DNA of 64,000 nt. Source: Ampelocalamus luodianensis. Lineage: Eukaryota; Streptophyta; Magnoliopsida; Poales; Poaceae. The first letter of the stretch is position 1, and each line of letters begins with the position of its first letter. Where the stretch lies: the NCBI GenBank assembly GCA_036346255.1, contig CM070618.1:63340256-63404255 (forward strand). The letters run 5' to 3'. The translations under genes and the position numbers were made by a program. This document shows, one piece after another, positions 35,368 through 47,177 of the stretch. The notes under the pieces are model-generated. The model ran no database searches, was not told where the DNA came from, and saw only the letters and a program-made list of their open reading frames with translations.

Positions 35368-38054
35368 TCAACGTCTCCCATGTGGACTGCCTCTAGTCGG
35401 GGCACCGGATGAGGTCCCCGCGGCGACATCCGGAATGTCGATGTCTCCTTGGTCCTGAGTATTTCGCGTGGGGCATGTCTTGAAGGTGTGCCCAGACTCC
35501 TTGCAAATGGAACACTTCTTCGTGCGACGTCTGGCTTATGCCTCATCCATATCGTTCCTGATACGCCGTACCTGTCGCCGGCCAACCTTTCCCTTGAGCC
35601 TACCAATGTCCGCGGCCCAGATTAGTTGCTCCCAGGTTGGATGGCCAGTGAAATGACCAACAATGGCGTAACCATACATCTCTCCACTCCATGTTTGCAT
35701 CTCCGCCTCCTTGGTGAAATAGTGAGAGAGGTACTGCTCGGGATGCTGCGCCACTGTCGAACAGGCGGCCATGACATGGGAGCAGGGCCTATGCAGAAGA
35801 AGGGGCTTGTTACAAGCGCATACGCAACTATCGCGGCGTAGCGTGCACTCATGGGTGATCCTCTCGCGGTTAGTCCCGCGACGTCCTTTATCCCTGCACA
35901 TTATCTCGAAGCGAAGCTCTCTCGTGCCCATCTTGAATGCCCGGTGCATCTCACCCTTGTTGCTCTTCTCCTCCATGTATGCGGTGATCATGGCAGAGTA
36001 GAGTACTCTGTCATTTATCATGGCGAGCGACGCATTGCTGCATCTGTTAACAAAATATTTTGTGGTACCGCAGAGCATTGCCTCCACAATACCAACCAAA
36101 GGGAGGCACCTGGCGCCGCGCATGACCCAGTTGTAGACCTCAGCTAGGTTGGTTGTCATGATACCATATCGAGCACCACCCCTGTCATGTAGTAGCGACC
36201 ACTTCTCCTTAGGCTCGTGTTCAATCCAGTCTGAGAAACATTTGACCTGTGCCCTGTCTTCCTCGTGACACTAGGAGCATCGTAGGCATTGTGGCAATGC
36301 TTCGGGGCTGGTCGCCGCAGGGCGGCCCTTCTCGCCGCCTCCCTTCGTGGGTTTGGGTTGGTCGCCCGAATCTTCCGAGTGTTTGAACTTACGCCATCGG
36401 TTCGGTTGCACAGCGCTGAATAGGTTCATCAAGTCCTTGTTGCGAATCGCTATAGAAGTTCGCACCAAGCGCCTCATGCACCACCGCTCGTAGATCCGCC
36501 ATGGAAGTGGTACGTTCTCTCCTCGTTGTAGCTAAGTTATTGCACGCGCAGCTCGCGTGCGATCATGTATGAGGCATACGTTGGGACGGTCCTGCAAATG
36601 TAAATCCTCACATTCTTCAGGAACCACAGCCAACTATCCGTGTTCTCGCTCTCAACGAAAGCGAATGCCACGGGAAGAACTTGATTATTTCTGTTCGTCG
36701 CTATTGCAGTTAGTATCTGGCCCTTGTACCTCCCAATCAGGAACGTGCCATCGATGCACAAGATTGGACGACAGTGCCGGAATGCATTGATGTATGGACC
36801 AAAGGCGAAGAATGCTCGTTGTAGTACCCTCTTATTAGGCCACTTCGGATGCGTGGCGTCTTGAATGTCGACATGAGTGCCGGGATTCCTGTATTGTATG
36901 ACTCGGAGTTGCCCAGGGAGGTTGTGGTAGGAATCCTCGAATGTACCGAACCTTGATTCCAATGCCTTCTGTTTTGCCTTCCAAGTCTTGGCATAGCTGA
37001 TAGTGTACTGGAACCTTGCCTCAATGGCCCGAATGATGAATCGTGGCTCAAAATCTAAGTTATCCATGATCTCACCGTACATGAGATTGGCGATGAAGCC
37101 TGATGATAGGTTCTGGTGGGACTACACTGACTCAGCGACGACGCATGTGTGAGGGATCACTATAGAGCACTTCCAGTAGGTGTCCCACTTGGGATGAAAT
37201 GCGTGCATGCTCCAAGGGCATCCCTCTATGCCGCACTTCACGTTGTAGCATCTTGGGGTAGACTTGACGACGGTGAATGTGCGACGCACCAACAATGCCC
37301 AGAATTTGACCGCATCCTGCACGGCCTCCTTGCATTTGTACATAGCTTCTAGTCTGACCCCGCTCTGGTCGTACTCCCACGGTACATGGGAGCCTTCGTT
37401 GACGACGAGGTTCTCGGCGGTATGTGTTCCACTCGGATGGAACCGCTCGCCGTCCGCATCATCATCGCCATCGAACCTTCATCTTGGACAATGCCATGTA
37501 GTCCTCGGTCTCGAGATCCATCCTTTGCACCAGGTCTTCAAGCTCCTCCCCCTCGTCAGCAAGGCCACTAGCTTGTCTCACTGAATGAGGTAATTCGGCA
37601 TAGTCTTCATCGACGACATCAGCAACCTCTTGCCCTTACGCCATTGTGTGCGCCGCTACCGAGTCACCTATTTCTTCCTCGGTGTCAGCAACTCCTACTT
37701 GTTCTGACGCAGATGCTGGAGTGGGTTTTGCATACGCTTGGACCAGAAGGACCAATTTCCATCCTCTCTCCCTCGCTATGCGTACATACGACCGCCATGA
37801 ATTTGTTCCCTTTAGTTGCACTAACTCCCAATACGTATGCATCGCCCGGGCAAGGCAACTCAATGTCGATCGCACACATCACGATCCACTTGGAACGTGT
37901 GGAACAACCACCGCATCACAGCGCCGAATGTACGTTGCTCAGGTCTTGGTAGGGGCACGTCTGCTGACTGAAAATAACTCAAATCAATTCCCTCGGGACC
38001 CTCCACAATAGTCCCTCAGTCGTAGTAAATTTTGAAATTGACGACGTCAGACAT
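35368..38054 (-). pseudogene. Mutator-like (MURA/MuDR-type) transposase
   Basis: The start at 38054 (MSDVVNFKIYY) is the usual opening of grass MULE transposases, but a TGA follows at codon 13. Downstream are the MuDR N-terminal zinc region (CGIEGCPWSMHAF, 37122-37343) and the start of the MULE DDE domain (CIDGTFLIGRYKGQILTAIA and VESENTDSWLWFL, 36537-37082). A fragment of the block after the catalytic Glu follows (NKDLMNLF, 36271-36477). Then comes the C-terminal part with the SWIM zinc finger CVCACN ... CSHV (35536-36159). A TAA at 35536-35538 cuts off a CCHC knuckle (CSICKESGHTFKTC). The second catalytic Asp and the Glu appear deleted near 36480-36537. It is dead as a transposase. Confidence 0.92.
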
Positions 38055-38319
38055 GTTTGACGCACTGCAGTGTGAAGAACATTTACACGATGAACTACAT
38101 GTGTGCAACTAAATAGCCCACAAAAAAGTATGTAAAATGGACTTCACTACATAACAGTACATCAAAAATCATGTAATCCGTTCTGTTAAGAAAATTACCC
38201 GAGAGGTGGGCAACTGGACGAGCAACGCTTCGCTAGCTTTTCTCCTCCTCTCTGTTCTGTCCTTCTCTTTTTCCTGAGTAAGACTGAGTCCTGTGTGGAA
38301 TTTCGAGGGTTCCAAGAGG

Positions 38320-38330
38320 GTTATATACAG
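38320..38330 (-). promoter_or_regulatory. TATA box of transposase gene
   Basis: On the minus strand TGTATATAACC lies about 270 bases upstream of the transposase start and just inside the palindrome array, the position expected for a promoter housed in a Mutator TIR. Confidence 0.55.
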
Positions 38331-38337
38331 GTCAGGA

Positions 38338-38484
38338 CTTGTCGCCAGTTTAAACGGTGATAACTTCCTGTCGTCAGTTGAACTGGCGATACATAGCTGA
38401 ACTGGCGACAAGCGGTTCAACTGGCGACAGGTATTCATTTTTGTAACTTATTGCGGCGGGTATTTTTTGTTGTAAATATCTTTT
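38338..38484. repeat. Internal copy of the Mutator right end
   Basis: Four GTCGCCAGTT / AACTGGCGAC-type palindromes or half-palindromes (to 38432), then TTTTTGTAA, GGCGGGTATTTTTTGTTG and TAAATATCTTTTTAAAA, matching the right terminus at 47934-47998 in order and orientation. The match stops abruptly near 38484, where sequence similar to the left subterminal region (35175-35320) begins. Confidence 0.75.
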
Positions 38485-38739
38485 TAAAATATGTCGTGCA
38501 TTGTTGCAAGATTTTTTTCGAGGACGATTGAGGGATTAATGATTTGTACGTACGAAGTGATATTATAATGCGTACGGGAATTCCTACACAACTCCGTTGG
38601 AGAACTTTGGAGAAATGACGCAACGATAACAACAAGACATTTCATCGGAATAAAGGGGTTACATGGCACGCAGGACAACGAACCGAGGACGGTTCTCGTA
38701 TGCTTTTAGGGAAATTGAAATACATGGGATATGTCGAGG

Positions 38740-39474
38740 ACTATGGTAGATCTACTAAGTGGAACGTGGCCATTTACCCTTGCGGCCCAGCTCGGCGATG
38801 GCCCTCTTTCGCTCCCTCTCGGCCTCCCGTCGTCTCACATGCTCACGCTCCTGCTCCTCACGCTGCCTGTCCCGCCTACCTTGCTCGGCCTGCTCAGCTT
38901 TCAATTATTTGAGGTGCCTTTCACGGGTCTCGATGTTCTCCCTGGCCCAGCTCTTCCGTGTCAGCAACGACCACATGTCGTAGGGGTGGATCTTGTCGTC
39001 GATCCACTGCCGGAAGTCGCATAGGGGTGGCGGAGACTGCGGTGGGTAAAGAGAGTTCGTTACGCCGTTATGCGAAGAAAAATAGCATTGTACCATAAAA
39101 TACGGTTTCATTACCGGATGCCTGTCGTTGCTGTCCACGTCGTAGTTTGGGCAGCACTAATAGCGCTGCCCAATGGTCCACTCATCGGTTGATTTAACGC
39201 ACTTGCAGGCATCCCGACACCAGCATAGGGGTGGCGCCACCCCTATCGGGGGCCCTTCCGGAGGGCGTTCCGCGGGCATAGGTGGGGGGTCACGGCTCGA
39301 CCCAGAACCATTGGGCGTACTACGAGGCAGTTTCCTCAGATTCACCACTTCTGAAAAAGTTTTGTGTGTGAAAGGTTCCTGACTAGCAGCATGATAGCGA
39401 GCGCTGGTCTCATGGGGAGACACCCAATCCTTCAGAAGGTTGCGGATTTTCTCCCATTCCTTCTCCTTGTCCAT
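38740..39474 (-). pseudogene. GRF-type zinc-finger protein gene
   Basis: Start at 39474 (MDKEKEWEKIRNLLKDW). Exon 1 has a Pro-rich linker and then the GRF-like zinc site LCWCRDACKC with the partner motif CCPNY. A TAG at 39157-39159 sits where the family has Trp (RYW). A GTAATG donor at about 39113 and a CGCAG acceptor give exon 2: PPPLCDFRQWIDD, typical of the region after a GRF finger, then, past another stop, a basic-acidic coiled-coil tail rich in Glu-Arg. GRF fingers bind nucleic acid. Such short GRF-plus-coiled-coil genes recur in grass transposons. Its own TATA box lies just upstream. The two stops make a full product unlikely. Confidence 0.8.
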
Positions 39475-39524
39475 GTTTTCTACTTGGTGGTGTTATTGTG
39501 GACTTGTTGGACGAGTTGCGCTGT

Positions 39525-39536
39525 ATTTATAGCTAG
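39525..39536 (-). promoter_or_regulatory. TATA box of GRF gene
   Basis: On the minus strand GCTATAAATACAGC lies about 50-60 bases before the GRF start codon at 39474. This is a strong core-promoter match with a short leader. Confidence 0.7.
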
Positions 39537-39569
39537 AGCGGACGGAGCCGCTGCCGGGGCTCTCGTCTT

Positions 39570-39798
39570 GGTAAAAGGTGCCTCGTCGGGTCAAATAGTC
39601 CTGAAAAGCTGCCTCGTCTGGTCACGTCGTCTTGAAAAGCTGCCTCGTCTGCTCACATCGTCCTGAAAAACTGCCTCGTCTGGTCACATCGTCCTGAAAA
39701 GCTGGCTCGTCTGGTCACATCGTCTTGAAAAGCTCACATAGTCTGAAAAGTCGCTCGCCGGTCACATCGCCCTGAAAAGTCGACTCGCGGTCACATCG
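39570..39798. repeat. Tandem repeats, about 30-bp unit, left part
   Basis: Six to eight copies of a unit with GGTCACATCGTCCTGAAAA followed by GCTGCCTCGTCT. The array is interrupted by the solo LTR and resumes at 43968-44110. It lies upstream of the GRF gene. Confidence 0.85.
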
Positions 39799-42700
39799 TA
39801 ATGACCCTAATTTAGGTTTGTATTTCAAATGTAAAATTTTGAGGAGAAATAAAACTTTTGTTGTCTCATCAAATCATTTGGAAGATTTCAAATTTTCCTA
39901 GCAATTTCAATTTTAGAATTTAATTCTTGTGATTGGAAATTGTTGTTATCAGATTCTTAGCTTTCAAACCTATGATCATCCTCTGAAATTATTTTTCCTA
40001 TCATCTTGATCATCCTATCTACCTCCCTGAATTATTTCACAATTTTTAGATTTTATTTGCTATTTCAAATGCCCAAGTCAAACCAGTTTAGAAATCTGGT
40101 CAAACTTCTGTTCAGCAGCTTGTGAATTTTAGTGGAAGAAACCTAGTGCATAAAAACTCCTGGAAAAATTACAAAAGGTAGTCCTCTGTTCCAGTTAGCT
40201 ACCATAAAAATTTCGGAATTTTTGGAGCCCTGGAACCACCTCTAAAAATTCCCAAAACCCTCTCTGTCTTTCTAATTCAAATCTGAAATCACTGTTCCTC
40301 GGGTTCAAACCCCACTTGGGCTCGAGTCCGACCCGCACCACTTGACTCGGTCGCACCGCCTAGCCGCACCGCGCGGGCCCGATGGCTATCAGCCGTCCGA
40401 TGGAGATCGCACGGTCCACGTTCGTGTGCGCAATCGACCGGTCCGAATGCATACAGAGATCTCGACCGTCTATCTCAGATCCAACGGCCAATACAATATT
40501 GATCGAGTTAAACCCGCTCGTCGCACCGCACCTGGCTCCGACTCGAGTCGCACCCTTTACTCTCGCTGACAGGGCGGTCCCACCTGCAGGTCTTCTTCGC
40601 CACGTCGCTGAGCCGCTCAGCGCGACCGCCGCCAAGGCTCGCTCGGCCGCCGCCGCGCGATGCACGCTGCCACCTCGCCTCACCGGTCTTTTCACCACCC
40701 CACCGTTTCACCTCGCTGCCTCCGCCTGCTCCTACAAAAGCCACCGAGGGCTTTCCTACCTCGTTGCGTCTCCATCGCCTTTCTTCACCACCGAGCTCCG
40801 GGAGCCGAGGCGTCGTGCGACGCCTCGAGCGCTCTCTTTGCCCGGTGATCTCGGCTGCACGGCGATCGCGTCACGGTGTGTTCCACATCCGGGAGGTAAA
40901 CCCTCAAGGAATTTGGGTTTCATCGTGCGTGGAGCTGCGCGTGGGCTTTCTTTCTAAGTCGGCGAAACCGCCTCTTCCGCCACCGCATCTTCTCCGGTGA
41001 GCTCCAACTCGATTCTTTGCTCGGTGAGCATCACCGACTCCACCTTTCTTCTCCGCTCACTCACGCGTCCTCGTTCACCTCGGGCTCTCGTCACCGTTGA
41101 CCGCCTTGCGCCGCCGCAGCTCGTCGCCGGGCCATCTCCGCGACCACTTGAGTTCCGCGTCATCCGGTGAGTTCTGGTAACCCATCGTTGCTCGCGCGCG
41201 CACTAGTTTTCATCGTATTCCTCTCGATGCGCCGCACCTTGTCACCCCCTGCCGCCGCCAAGCTCGTGGCCGCGCGCCGCATGGTGCATCTCCGGCCGCC
41301 TCGAGGCCATCCGGCCAGCAGATCCTTGGCGACCCATTTTGGCCTTGGTTCCCACTCGCGCGCCTCCACCGCGGCGGCGACTTCCAGTCCAGCCGCGAGC
41401 TCCTCTGTTCTTCGGTTTTGCCCCGTGACTGACAGTGGGGCCCACCTCCTTTGAGCTTTATAGTTAGTAGCTAATCATGCTTATGATTGTTCATTAGTTC
41501 ACTCTCATTGCATGATCAAAATTTGGTATTGGAAGTTTGAAAGCATTTTAGTTCTGGTTCTCTGTATTTGTTCTTCTTTGTTGTCGTTTTTCTGTTGTCA
41601 GTAAACCGGATTTGGTTTCATGCTTATGCTATTCAAATCTGGTTAGTGTTTGATGACTTTCCTTAGTAGTAATGGTTAGTATGAAGTCAGTTAGTTAGTA
41701 TCCTTAAGCTTCAAGGCTCTTGTTGTCATGATTCACCAAAGGGATAGTTAGATGAGCATGTTGTTGTCTCTGTACTTTTGATTTATCAGTGTAGTAAGAT
41801 TTGGAGTAGTAGCATGTTGAATTGTGATAACCTTAAATTTGTGGGTGTGATGCTTAGGTATGTTAGTAGCTGGATTTTATTAAAGCCCAAATCTAATTGG
41901 AATTTTGTTTAGCATCTCATAGTTGGATACTTGACTAGTTAGTGTTTTCATTAGCTTCTTGTAGGTTCTGTGATCACATCTAATAATGGTTGTTTTAGAG
42001 TAGCTAGTTGTTTTTGATGTGTTAACTTGATGATTAAATAATAGATGTGCACACAATCACCATCAAAGTCTGTCGAAAGATTAAAACATAAGAGGATTGA
42101 TTTTGTGGTTAACCTGATAAATTAGTGAGTGGGTAGATCAATCACATGAAAACATGTCTAATATTTATCATCGCTGTAGCAGCCATTTTGTTGATCCTTT
42201 TGTGATGGTCTAGTTTCTGTGTGTGGATCTGTGTGTGTAGTTGAATATTTGAGTTTTGTCGGTGTATTCGTTCTTATTCGCTGTTTTTGTTCTATCGTTA
42301 GGCTTCGACATTTGCGGTAACCCTGAGAGCGATCCTCTGCAACAGGTTGAGCATTCTGAGCAACAGCAGCCAGGCAAGCAGTTTGATCATGTTTATCCCA
42401 GTATTTTAAAGTCTAATATTTTGTTTCAACTGTATGTATGCATTGCCTAATTTGTGTTAAACTGATTAGTTAAAACCGTAGCTGCATATCCTGTAGGTGA
42501 AATATTGATCTCTACTACCAGAGCCTAGGTTATTTGCCGTGATTAGAGTTCGTTGGATGAATTCTTATCACTTAGTAGATTACGAGTTCAGTTGCTTAGC
42601 CATGCTTAGTTTCCGGTAGATTTGGGGCAATCATCGACTTAGTCGATGATTTTGATCACATCAAATTATTATTGGTTTTTATGATCCATCTTGTGCTATG

Positions 42701-43967
42701 TTTATTGCAAAACTAAAACTGAAAACAAAAATGATTTAGACGCGGGCACAATGGTAAGATTGGTGTGATCTGTTGGGTGTGACTAGAAAGGTGCCCGGGT
42801 CAATTAAGGACCGAACATCTTGTGAGTGAATTTTTATCCAGCATTTCGCGTGCTAACCACACTAGAGTATATGGGACCTCTCTTGACCTAGTACTTTGGC
42901 GTGTATTGGCTCGGTCGCAGGAGGTCGCGGGAGGGATGGTGTTGGGAGCATGGTAGTTGTCCAAAAGCTTTATCTGAGTGGGTAGTTGTCTTTTCGGCTT
43001 TACCATGTAAGCGTATGGATTTCTATCCATACGAGCGGCTCGTAGTTAATACACAATATTGGAAAAAGTCTCGTAGGACTTAGCCGTACGGAGATACCTT
43101 CTAAGTGTGCTTTGGCTTAAAGGCGATCGAAGTGTGGGTGCGATGGTACACCCTGCAGGTTAAAACTATTCGAATAACCTCGCCCTAGGTGATGGACACG
43201 CTTGGGTAAGCTTTTCAAGAGTTAGACTACAACCTTTTAACTAAAACTTGACGGGTGGTACGAATCTGGGATTCGTGCTATGATGTGGTGACTATTGGGA
43301 TAGTCACTTCTAGGTTGTTTTCTTTACTCTTTTGTTATTATTACCTTTATCTTGATTTCAACATTAAAAATGAATTGCAAACTTGCCTTTAAATCAGTAT
43401 TACATTATTGCAAATAAAGTTGGCTTTATGCAAATGAAACATATGGCCTCCACCAAATAAGCTCGCATGTAGCATATGAGCAGTCCGCTAGTTCACACGT
43501 CGGTCTTGCGGGTACAAAGACAATCTTTGTACTCGGTGCTTTGCTTAATATTTTTGTTGCAGAGGAAGGAGGTGAGCCCCAAGGGCCTCACTTCGTGAGT
43601 TCTGTTGCTGCGCCGTCCGACGACTAGGCTTGGCGGTCGGTCGGATGCCTTGTGGGTTGAAGGCACACCGATTGACTTTGTTTATAGCCATCTTATGGCA
43701 CTTTTGCTTCCATTGTCTTCTTTCTGTTATTTGTGTATCTTGTGGCGATCGGCCATTGTATGTAATAACTTTATCACTTTGTACTGCTTAGTAGTGTAAT
43801 GTTTGGACTCTATGTTTGTAATGGAGTTGATGCATAATTTTGTGGAGAGGTATGTATACTGCTTTCTGGGAAGTATACATATCTCGAGGCTCGGTTTATT
43901 TGACTTGTGATTCTAGGACCAGGTGGTTGGTTAAGCATTACAAGCCAAATAAATTGGGGTCCTCACA
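39799..43967 (+). mobile_element. Solo LTR, 4.17 kb (copy 3)
   Basis: Flanked by CATCG (39794-39798 and 43968-43972), the TSD being a piece of the tandem-repeat unit it hit. It ends GGGGTCCTCACA like copies 1 and 2. The start reads TAATGACCC, so the usual first TG is missing or altered. Exon-like blocks are at about 42302-42380 (after a TCTATCGTTAG acceptor; ESDPLQQVE and QQQPGK) and 43563-43627 (after TTTTTGTTGCAG; EGGEPQGPHF, ending Asp-Asp-TAG). It reads on the opposite strand from copy 1 and is highly similar to it. Confidence 0.87.
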
Positions 43968-44110
43968 CATCGTCCTGAAAAACTAGCTCGTGGGGTAAAA
44001 TAGTCATAAGAAGCTAGCTCGTCTGGTCACATCGTCCTAAAAGCTAGCTCGTTAGCTCACGCCGTTGTCAAAAGTTTGATCGTCCGATCACGTGGTATTC
44101 AAAAGCTTTT
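43968..44110. repeat. Tandem repeats, about 30-bp unit, right part
   Basis: Continuation of the array at 39570-39798 with diverged units (CTAGCTCGTCTGGTCACATC). It lies beyond the 3' end of the PMD gene. Confidence 0.8.
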
Positions 44111-44292
44111 GGCATCTCAACTGGAGACTGACATAATAATAGTTGCAAACAGAATAAAAGTTACATAGCTACCATTACTGATATTAACAGAAATCAATAT
44201 CTAGTGGCGTCCGCTCTTAGGGCACACCCTGCGTGTCGTCCCGGGCCTAGTCCGTCGCTGGTGCGAGTACGTCAGAGGGTCGGGCTGCCTGA

Positions 44293-46915
44293 CTACCCGA
44301 CCCACGCGAGTAGCCTGCGGTGGTGTCGCGAGGGGCTCGCTCTCGCTTCACCGTTGCTCTGCGTCGGTGGTCTGCGTACCGTGATCGTGTCATTTGGGAC
44401 GAACTCGCCGCTGCATACAACCGAAGCCTCCAAAGAGAACTGCGTGTCACGCGGATCCCTGAAGAAGTCCTCGATGGGTGCCGATAGGTATACATCGTCT
44501 GGCGACAATGTATCATTCTCCCAAGCCGTTCCTGCGAATAATTACGTTACAAACATAATCATGGCGGAAAGGACGTTACGCGACCAAGCAGAACTTACCT
44601 GTTGGCCCGAAGATGTGCTCGGACGACGCGACATAGTCCTGGCCCGCGTACGGATGGAGCTGAGGACCTGTAACAGAAGATAGTCGTTACAAACTTCCGA
44701 GGTTCGAAATGAAGAAGTGATATGAGCGTGTCGTACTCACCTCCGGCATGTCCCGAGGTGCCCCCCCACCCTGCCACGATGACAAGCCCGCCCCGAGCGG
44801 AGCAGGAGGCTGTGTCCTGCCACCTCGGCTGACCTCTCGTCCTCGGACTGGTCGGTCCACCGGGTCGATCGGCGTGCGACCAGTCCCGATGTGCACTCCG
44901 CGTACTCCTGCCTCCCTGATCCGTTGCAGAAGCACTTTGGTCTCCGCCAGCGTTGTCATGTACTGCGCGGAGTCTACCAACTCGACAATCTCCCGGTGAA
45001 GATCCACCTGCACAGGTAATCAACAAGTTGTAGACCTAAGTCTGTCAAATTAAATATGAAATAAGGACCGTTGAGTACATACGCAGCGGTGGAAAGCGGA
45101 GTCCGGCTGGGTGGGTTACGTGTCCGACGTCATGGCCTCATGTCGAGGAGGGTCGACCACGACCCGGACGCACTGAAGCCTCGTCCGAGTAGCGTACCAC
45201 TCCATATACTGGCCGTACGTCTCGGGGTCGTAGGGATCTTGCCCACACTAGACGAGGTCCTCGTGCGCGCTACTCCAACCCTCGACCCAAGGGGTCGTCC
45301 TGTCCGACCAGGACATCGTGCCACGAACTCCCTTCCTAGTGTACCTGTGGACGGCAAGAAAAATATTTGGTGCGGATGTAACACACATTGTACGAAAGAA
45401 GTAAAGAGTGAACTTACGCGTGTACGTGCGCCGGCACCCGCCTCCCCCCAAGGGGCTGGGACCTCCTGTCGCAGACCGAACTGGCGCATGACACGCTGTA
45501 CCTGGTACTCCTCCACGAAGATATCATGCACTAAGGCACTCCGCGTGTACCAGTACAGGTAGTCTCGTGTGCACGGCAAAGACCGATCCATTGAGGCGCG
45601 CGCGATCACCTGGCGCCATCAGACGGTGTCGGATGATGCGGTCATCGGTCAGCTGATCGAACATCGCAACGTACTCCAGATAGGAGCCCTGCGAGGTGAT
45701 CGACGTGAAGGTGACCTGTGCAATAGAATACTGCAAACTAAGCACACGAAATAATGATTGCAATACGAAAACAATAAATGACTATGAAACTAACCCGTCG
45801 GCGGCACCACACAGTGCCCATGGTCGGCCGGTCCAGGTCGTCCTGCGGGACGTACAAGCTATCCTCGTACGATCCCAAGTCCAGGTGTGGCTGTCCGATT
45901 TGGAAATGCTCTAACGACCACAGCTGCAGTAGAAGCGGGCATCCCGAGAGGATGGAGCCGTCGTGCGCACGCTGGCACGCGTCACACAGTGCGTGGTACA
46001 TCGCGCACAGCACGGCCGGACCCCATGCATACTGCGGGATCTGGTCGACCGGTGAGTCCACCACCTCACGCGTACCGGATGTAGTGCTTGTCGACGCTGT
46101 CGCCGTGGGAGCTCAGGAACATGATCCACCCGAACAACCACAACAGGTAGGCCTCCAAGTGCCTCCTAACAGCGACGTCCCCTGGGTTCTGCGCCATACG
46201 CTCGGGCTGCAAGAAGACACGCACACGTCAGCAAGGTTCACATACGAATTGTTGCGAGAGAACAATAGTTACGAACACTTACGTAGAACTGGCAGATCCA
46301 CTTCAGCGTGGGTCCGTGCGGGCTGCTGAACTCCACGTACCCGCTGCCTGGCGGCAGCACATCGTGGAACCTGGCTAGGAGGTCCGTGCGCCACGTGGCC
46401 GGTGCGTCGTGCACCGCCATCAGAGTGCCTGCGCAGGGCAACCCGGTCAGGTAGCTCACGTCCTGCAGCGTCGGCGTCATCTCCCCCCACAGGAGGTGGA
46501 ACGTGTGGGTCTCTGGCCTCCAGCGGTCAACCAACGCCGTCAGCAGGGCCCAGTCGTACGGAAAACACCTAGACGTACGACCAGCACGCTGGTCCTGATC
46601 GTCCTCCACCATCGCCTCTACCATCCTCGCTAGTGGAAAGAGGCATGCCGCTCTCAACCTGCGTCCAAACGATTAAGAACAAACATGAGTCAACGCAAAA
46701 TAATCAGACCACGATTGAGTGCATGAAGGACACAACTTCACGTACCTCGGAATCCAGTCTCGGTGCAGCCTCCATGCCACGATGAAGTGCGTGTCAAACG
46801 CCCCAAGCTCTATCGGCGCCCGCCCTCGGGAGCACAAGATCGAGGCGCTACGGTGGCGATGTGTCAATCACTAGGTCAAGCAACTCGTACTGACTCGCGT
46901 ATGCTATACCTGAAA
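44293..46915 (-). CDS. Plant mobile domain (PMD, MAIL/MAIN-type) protein gene
   Basis: Several minus-strand exons together give a PMD protein, the aminotransferase-like domain known both in Arabidopsis MAIN/MAIL1 nuclear proteins and in transposons. About 46746-46915: ELGAFDTHFIVAWRLHRDW. About 46280-46655: LALVDRWRPETHTFHLLWGE type block (seen as VDRWRPETHTFHL, then MTPTLQDVSYLTGLP). About 45800-46195: YAWGPAVLCAMYHALCDAC and CPLLLQLWSLEHF. About 45430-45620: DYLYWYTRSALV and VMRQFGLRQEVP. About 45130-45340, 44740-45013 and 44293-44540: lower-conservation C-terminal exons. Introns have GT-AG ends. A frame change in the first exon near 46865 and no clear ATG upstream leave its integrity uncertain. 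The function in the element is unknown; a role in silencing escape is speculation. Confidence 0.85.
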
Positions 46916-47177
46916 ATGCAGCAAAAAACAAAGTTCATATTTTTTTTCATGCATCTTTACATAGCCTATGTAGCAACTACGAATTTTCTTTACAAATTTG
47001 ATACATGTTATTTTATTTTTCTAGTTTAAATGGTATTTTCCGCACTAACAAGATATTGACCGCAAGACTAACACAATAATAACAAATAAGACTAACAAAA
47101 TAATAACCGCGCACACATATTCTCATTACTCTTTCGACCTAATCAGCTACTCCGTGTTTATCTCACAATGTACCATA

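Noticed and set aside
34770..38484. Intact autonomous Mutator transposase
   Set aside because: A stop at codon 13, a deletion across catalytic residues and a stop before the C-terminal knuckle are all present.
40342..41460. 191-codon plus-strand frame in solo LTR copy 3
   Set aside because: Not conserved in copies 1, 2 or 4; probably U3/R leader sequence.
44293..46915. PMD gene as an ordinary host gene
   Set aside because: It lies between Mutator TIRs with a matching TSD and next to a transposase, so it belongs to the element.
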